Source of the DNA: Actinomycetes bacterium
GTDB taxonomy: Bacteria > Actinomycetota > Actinomycetes > Nanopelagicales > Nanopelagicaceae
DNA: 35,422 bases
Direction of reading: 5' to 3'
Assembly: GCA_025360085.1 (NCBI GenBank)
Contig: JANYCW010000036.1
Span: 1 to 35,422 of the forward strand
Shown: positions 32,144 to 35,422 of the stretch, piece after piece
Layout of the letters: every line of letters starts with the position of its first letter
Position numbering within the stretch: position 1 is the stretch's first letter
The notes under the pieces: model-generated
Told to the model about the DNA's origin: nothing
The model's database searches: none
The model's input: only the letters and a program-made list of their open reading frames with translations
Made by a program: the position numbers and the translations under genes

Positions 32144-32995
32144 GTGGCCGCAAAGAAGAAGACCGCAGCAAAGAAAATTGCCAAGAAGGCACCTGTAAAG
32201 CGCACAGTGAAGAAGAGTGCAGTTAAAAAAGCCGCAGTTAAAAAAGCGCCTGTCAGAAAGACGGTTGCGAAAAATAAGGTTGCAAAAAAAGTAACAGCAA
32301 AGCGCGCAGTAAAAAAGAGTGTCGTGAAGAAAAGTGCAGTGAAAAAAGCTGCAGTTAAAAAGACCACTGCGAAGAAGGTTGCGCCCAGGAAAATTGCCAA
32401 GAAGACCGCTACTAAAACTGTTTCAACACCTACGGCAGTTATATCGAGCCCTGTAGTCCCTGTAGTCCCTGTAGTTTCCAAACCCGTTGCGCTCGCGCCA
32501 AAACCGGTGGCCCTTCCAAAGCAGAAGACATCTGGACGCGTCGTATTCCTTGTTGTTATTGGAATAATTCTTTTAGCAATGATTGTCTGGTCAAAATCAG
32601 GAAAAGAGGGTGATGATGTCCCTAAACCTACGCCATCAATGTCGCAAAGCGATCAGCCAACCGAGACGGCCACTGCCCAACCAACTGAAAGTGCTGCGGC
32701 CGTTGCCGCAGTTGAATCTCCATCAAAGTTTGTAGCTCTTAAAAGCGCTGTTGGTCTAACGCTGCGTTGGATAGCGCCGAATGCAATCGATGGTCTGACT
32801 GGATATAACGTTGAGATCCGTGCAAATGGAAAAGGAGATTGGATAGTTATTGCAACGCTTCCAGTTGATCAACTCACACAGAGCGTTTCAAAGAATAGTA
32901 ATAGCGGATGGACACAGTTCCGCGTTTCATCGATTTACCGTGATGGACAAGTTGCATCTGCAACTGCTTTCGGAATTCCTGGAGAGTTCAAGTAA
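32144..32995 (+). CDS. Histone-tail-like Lys/Ala repeat protein with one TM helix
   Basis: A 283-residue protein, from GTG 32144 (AAGGAG 5 nt upstream). Residues about 2-92 are Lys/Ala/Val repeats of the type AVKKAAVKK, matching histone H1-like tails of actinobacterial DNA-binding proteins. A Pro/Val-rich hinge follows, then one TM helix (about 132-149, VVFLVVIGIILLAMIVW), a Thr/Ser/Pro/Glu linker, and a beta-rich Fn3-like domain (about 195-283). Predicted topology puts the basic tail in the cytoplasm and the Fn3-like domain outside. That would allow nucleoid tethering, which is inference. A 9-bp nucleotide triplication (32450-32476) encodes the VVP repeats. Confidence 0.8.
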   Translation: MAAKKKTAAKKIAKKAPVKRTVKKSAVKKAAVKKAPVRKTVAKNKVAKKVTAKRAVKKSVVKKSAVKKAAVKKTTAKKVAPRKIAKKTATKTVSTPTAVISSPVVPVVPVVSKPVALAPKPVALPKQKTSGRVVFLVVIGIILLAMIVWSKSGKEGDDVPKPTPSMSQSDQPTETATAQPTESAAAVAAVESPSKFVALKSAVGLTLRWIAPNAIDGLTGYNVEIRANGKGDWIVIATLPVDQLTQSVSKNSNSGWTQFRVSSIYRDGQVASATAFGIPGEFK

Positions 32996-33007
32996 CGAAT
33001 TAATGAT

Positions 33008-33044
33008 ATTGACCCCAGCGCAACGCGTGGGGGTCAATTTATTT
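33008..33044. terminator. Bidirectional Rho-independent terminator
   Basis: The arms ATTGACCCC (33008-33016) and GGGGTCAAT (33030-33038, with G29 unpaired or shifted) enclose a small CGC-AAC-GCG hairpin. TTTATTT follows on the plus strand. It lies between two convergent genes, the histone-like gene and the acyltransferase gene, and fits both. Confidence 0.85.
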
Positions 33045-33055
33045 AATGTGCAATG

Positions 33056-34801
33056 TTAAAGTTGCGCGAAAATTGCATTGACATATGCACGTACACCTTG
33101 CGGAACAAGATGTACGCCGTCCGGAGCAAAATAGTCTGGATGGCCAGTTGAAATTGCGTTCCAGTCAATGAGTATTGCACCAAATTGCTTTGCGTACAGA
33201 GCGATTAATTCGTTGTTAGCTGTACGCCAATTACGTGGCACCGCAGTATTTACGACAATGATCTTTGGTTGATTTTCTACTTCGGAGAAAATTGCAATAA
33301 CTTGGGATGCGCTTAATTTATTATTATTTCCCAAGTTAAAGATTACAATTGAATTTTTCATTCTCAATTTATCGTGTGACATTACCTGTATAAGTTCGGT
33401 AGCCTGCCGACCAACGCGCGCGTTAATAAGGGTTATTGGTGCACGAGCATCCAATTCATGTCGAATTCCTAGAATTACTGAATCACCCGTAACCCATAGC
33501 CCGGAGCTCGCAGTGGGCTTTGTTTCGGAGATTTCTGAAGGTGCGCTTAACTGCGCTTTTACAATATTCATCGCGACATCACTTTTATGAATTGCGTAGG
33601 TACTAAGCATAGAAATTGTCATTGTGGTGAGCAAGAAACCAATAACAACCGAAATTTTTTGACGTACCTGCACTCTCTTCGTACGATATTTCATTCCTTT
33701 AAACCAGTACTCCACCAATCCACTTCGAATAGGTAACTCAACTAGGCGCAATGAAATGTCGGCCAGTGCCAAGACTATGAGAACTCGTAATACCGTTAGC
33801 GCCCAAGCCGAACCTTCAAGGTCAACGGTTGGACGAGTAACTTGGAAAACTACCCAATGCCATAGATAAATGGCATATGAGCGCTCACCTATCCATACTG
33901 CGGATTTACTACTCAATATTGGCGCGAAACGAGAAGCAGGATGCACGATTGAAGTGATAATCGCGCAACCAAAAATTCCAGCTAAAGGAAAAGCTAATTT
34001 GTAAAGCGTGGCATCACTTTCGTTGATGAAGAGGAAGGTTGCAATCATTCCAATGAAGCCAAAGACTCCAATCCCATCGATAAAATCTTGAGCTCGCTTC
34101 GTAACATTCTCTTTTAGATTTTGTGGAATCCAACTTACAGCCAATGCCGATCCAAGAAATAATCCAATGCTATGAGTATCAGTTCCGAAATAGACATGAC
34201 TTGTTTGAGATGCATTAGAGGCATCGACTCTAAATGAAACTACTAGGAGGGTAACTCCAGATACCGCCGCAATTAACAGCGCAACTCCAGGAATCTTGTT
34301 TTTGCCAAAATAGCGAAGAATAAGTAACAAAATCACTGGCCAAATGAGATAAAACTGGGCTTCAACCCCGAGAGACCACGTGTGCTGTAAGAGCGCGGGA
34401 CGAGCTATGGACTCAAAGTAATCTGTATGGCGAAATACCAGCCACCAGTTCATTGCACCGAGAAGGGCAAAAGGTGAATCACTCATAAAGCGGCGCATAG
34501 TTTCTGGTGCCCATATGCCGATATATATTGATGTCACGAGGATCATAAAAACAAGTGGCGGAATTAACCGACGAATCCGGGCCTTGTAGAAGGATCGAAG
34601 ATCTAATCCACCACTGCGAGCAATAGAATCTAAGAGCAGTCGTGTTATTACGTATCCCGAGATTACAAAAAATAAATCAACACCTAGAAATCCGCCCGGA
34701 ATCCATGCGTACCCCAAGTGATACAACATGACTGCTATAACGGCTACTGCGCGGAGACCGTCGATAGCAGGGATATACCTAATGCCTCTAACTGTTGCCA
34801 T
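33056..34801 (-). CDS. OatA-like acyltransferase with C-terminal SGNH domain
   Basis: A 581-residue protein. An acyltransferase-3 domain of about ten TM helices (residues 1-370) begins IPAIDGLRAVAVIAVMLYHLG and contains GGFLGVDLFFVISGYVIT. An extracytoplasmic SGNH/GDSL esterase domain (about 430-581) follows: GDSV supplies the Ser, Asn comes from NLGNNNK, and the Asp/His pair is in APDGVHLVPQG. This is the OatA architecture, which O-acetylates peptidoglycan or another surface glycan. The substrate cannot be told. The gene starts 6 nt after the coiled-coil gene stop. Confidence 0.93.
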   Translation of the reverse strand: MATVRGIRYIPAIDGLRAVAVIAVMLYHLGYAWIPGGFLGVDLFFVISGYVITRLLLDSIARSGGLDLRSFYKARIRRLIPPLVFMILVTSIYIGIWAPETMRRFMSDSPFALLGAMNWWLVFRHTDYFESIARPALLQHTWSLGVEAQFYLIWPVILLLILRYFGKNKIPGVALLIAAVSGVTLLVVSFRVDASNASQTSHVYFGTDTHSIGLFLGSALAVSWIPQNLKENVTKRAQDFIDGIGVFGFIGMIATFLFINESDATLYKLAFPLAGIFGCAIITSIVHPASRFAPILSSKSAVWIGERSYAIYLWHWVVFQVTRPTVDLEGSAWALTVLRVLIVLALADISLRLVELPIRSGLVEYWFKGMKYRTKRVQVRQKISVVIGFLLTTMTISMLSTYAIHKSDVAMNIVKAQLSAPSEISETKPTASSGLWVTGDSVILGIRHELDARAPITLINARVGRQATELIQVMSHDKLRMKNSIVIFNLGNNNKLSASQVIAIFSEVENQPKIIVVNTAVPRNWRTANNELIALYAKQFGAILIDWNAISTGHPDYFAPDGVHLVPQGVRAYVNAIFAQL

Positions 34802-34807
34802 AACTAA

Positions 34808-35422
34808 CTACTTGCGTGTGGCAGATTTCTTTGCTGCAACTTTCTTGATTGGCTTTTTGGAAGTTTTCTTTGGAGAGCTAATCGCGGGTTTAGTCCGCTC
34901 ACTTGCCACTTTAATCGGACCAGAATTAATAATCGTGTCATCGGCGTTTAAGTTCTCAATGACGCTTTTTTGAAGATCCGCTAAATGAGTAAATGCGGAT
35001 TCAAGTCGAGTCCGGGATTGACGTATCGCACTTTCTGCCGCGTCCAGAGATTGGGTTTGAACTTTGTATAAGCGTTCGGCCTCGGTAATCACTCCAGTCA
35101 ACCATTGGCGGTAATTAGAAACCTCACTTGTTGCATTACTTATAATTCGCTCACCCTCACGGCGTGCAGTCGTAGTTAATGATGTCGCTTCGCGCTTTTT
35201 AGACTCCAATAGAGCTTCAGCATCAGCCTCAGCCTGAGAGAGCATTTGTCCAGCATCTATTTCGGCCGTTTCAATATATTTACGTCCACGAGACTCCGCG
35301 CCACTGAGAATGGACCGGGCTTTTGAATCAGCGGACTCAATCTCTTCCTTTGTAATTCGATTTGTTTCAGCAACAAGTCGAGATGCAATTGAATGCGCCT
35401 TACTTTCACGTGCTTGCGCAGA
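34808..35422 (-). CDS. Coiled-coil protein with Lys-rich C-terminal tail (5' end outside the window)
   Basis: The frame is open to the window edge, giving at least 204 residues; the start lies beyond 35422. Ala/Glu/Arg/Lys-rich heptads (ESKAHSIASRLVAETNRI, ESADSKARSILSGAESRG) predict a long coiled coil over about 150 residues. This recalls DivIVA/Wag31-related scaffold proteins, but no DivIVA N-terminal motif is in view. The C-terminal SPKKTSKKPIKKVAAKKSATRK-like tail is strongly basic, as in DNA- or membrane-binding tails. It precedes the acyltransferase gene by 6 nt, so the two are probably cotranscribed. An internal ATG at 35245 is not the natural start. Confidence 0.75.
   Translation of the reverse strand, partial: SAQARESKAHSIASRLVAETNRITKEEIESADSKARSILSGAESRGRKYIETAEIDAGQMLSQAEADAEALLESKKREATSLTTTARREGERIISNATSEVSNYRQWLTGVITEAERLYKVQTQSLDAAESAIRQSRTRLESAFTHLADLQKSVIENLNADDTIINSGPIKVASERTKPAISSPKKTSKKPIKKVAAKKSATRK

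Overview
The window comes from the chromosome of an actinobacterium with fairly A+T-rich DNA (judged by eye, not computed). The evidence is the gene families and their order. UPF0182, a YlbL-type S16 peptidase and DUF2342 sit together. prfB, ftsE, ftsX, smpB and ssrA run in that order. DUF3039, clpS, DUF2017, murI, rph and rdgB form a block, and there is a DUF222-HNH gene. All are actinobacterial hallmarks. The composition would suit a freshwater lineage such as Nanopelagicales or a relative, but that placement is inference.

Positions 1-10400. An initiator tRNA and a minus-strand membrane/proteolysis cluster (UPF0182, a PDZ-less S16 peptidase, a small membrane protein) face a plus-strand series: DUF2342, a YgjP-type metallopeptidase, the zinc-ribbon protein DUF5679, a degenerate E1/ThiF-like protein, and four small single-TM proteins resembling Tad/Flp pseudopilins. 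Three non-coding pieces stand out: a 71-nt foldable element, a hairpin-rich leader, and a 10-codon ORF abutting a strong terminator.

Positions 10400-17500. Translation and division genes (prfB, ftsE, ftsX, smpB) are followed by a repeat-laden spacer and the tmRNA gene. Just past tmRNA lies the most unusual part: a unit of about 2 kb bounded by 31-bp imperfect inverted repeats. It carries one gene, an AAA ATPase with a DUF234-like C-terminus. A duplicated three-part operator-like array precedes that gene, together with spaced GGTTGGA motifs, and a degenerate copy of the tmRNA T-arm lies inside the left end. No transposase or integrase is visible.

Positions 17500-26800 (minus strand). RDD protein, membrane protein, GNAT acetyltransferase, DUF222-HNH, an unknown membrane protein, a pirin, and then an apparent argF-pntAA-pntAB-pntB operon for ornithine carbamoylation and membrane transhydrogenation.

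Positions 26800-35422. A tight plus-strand operon (DUF3039, exported GH18 protein, clpS, DUF2017, murI) leads to rph, rdgB and a histone-tail-like protein with one TM segment. A convergent terminator separates these from an OatA-like acyltransferase/SGNH protein and a coiled-coil protein with a Lys-rich tail that runs off the window. Short intergenic tandem repeats recur at several places, which is notable for an otherwise compact chromosome.
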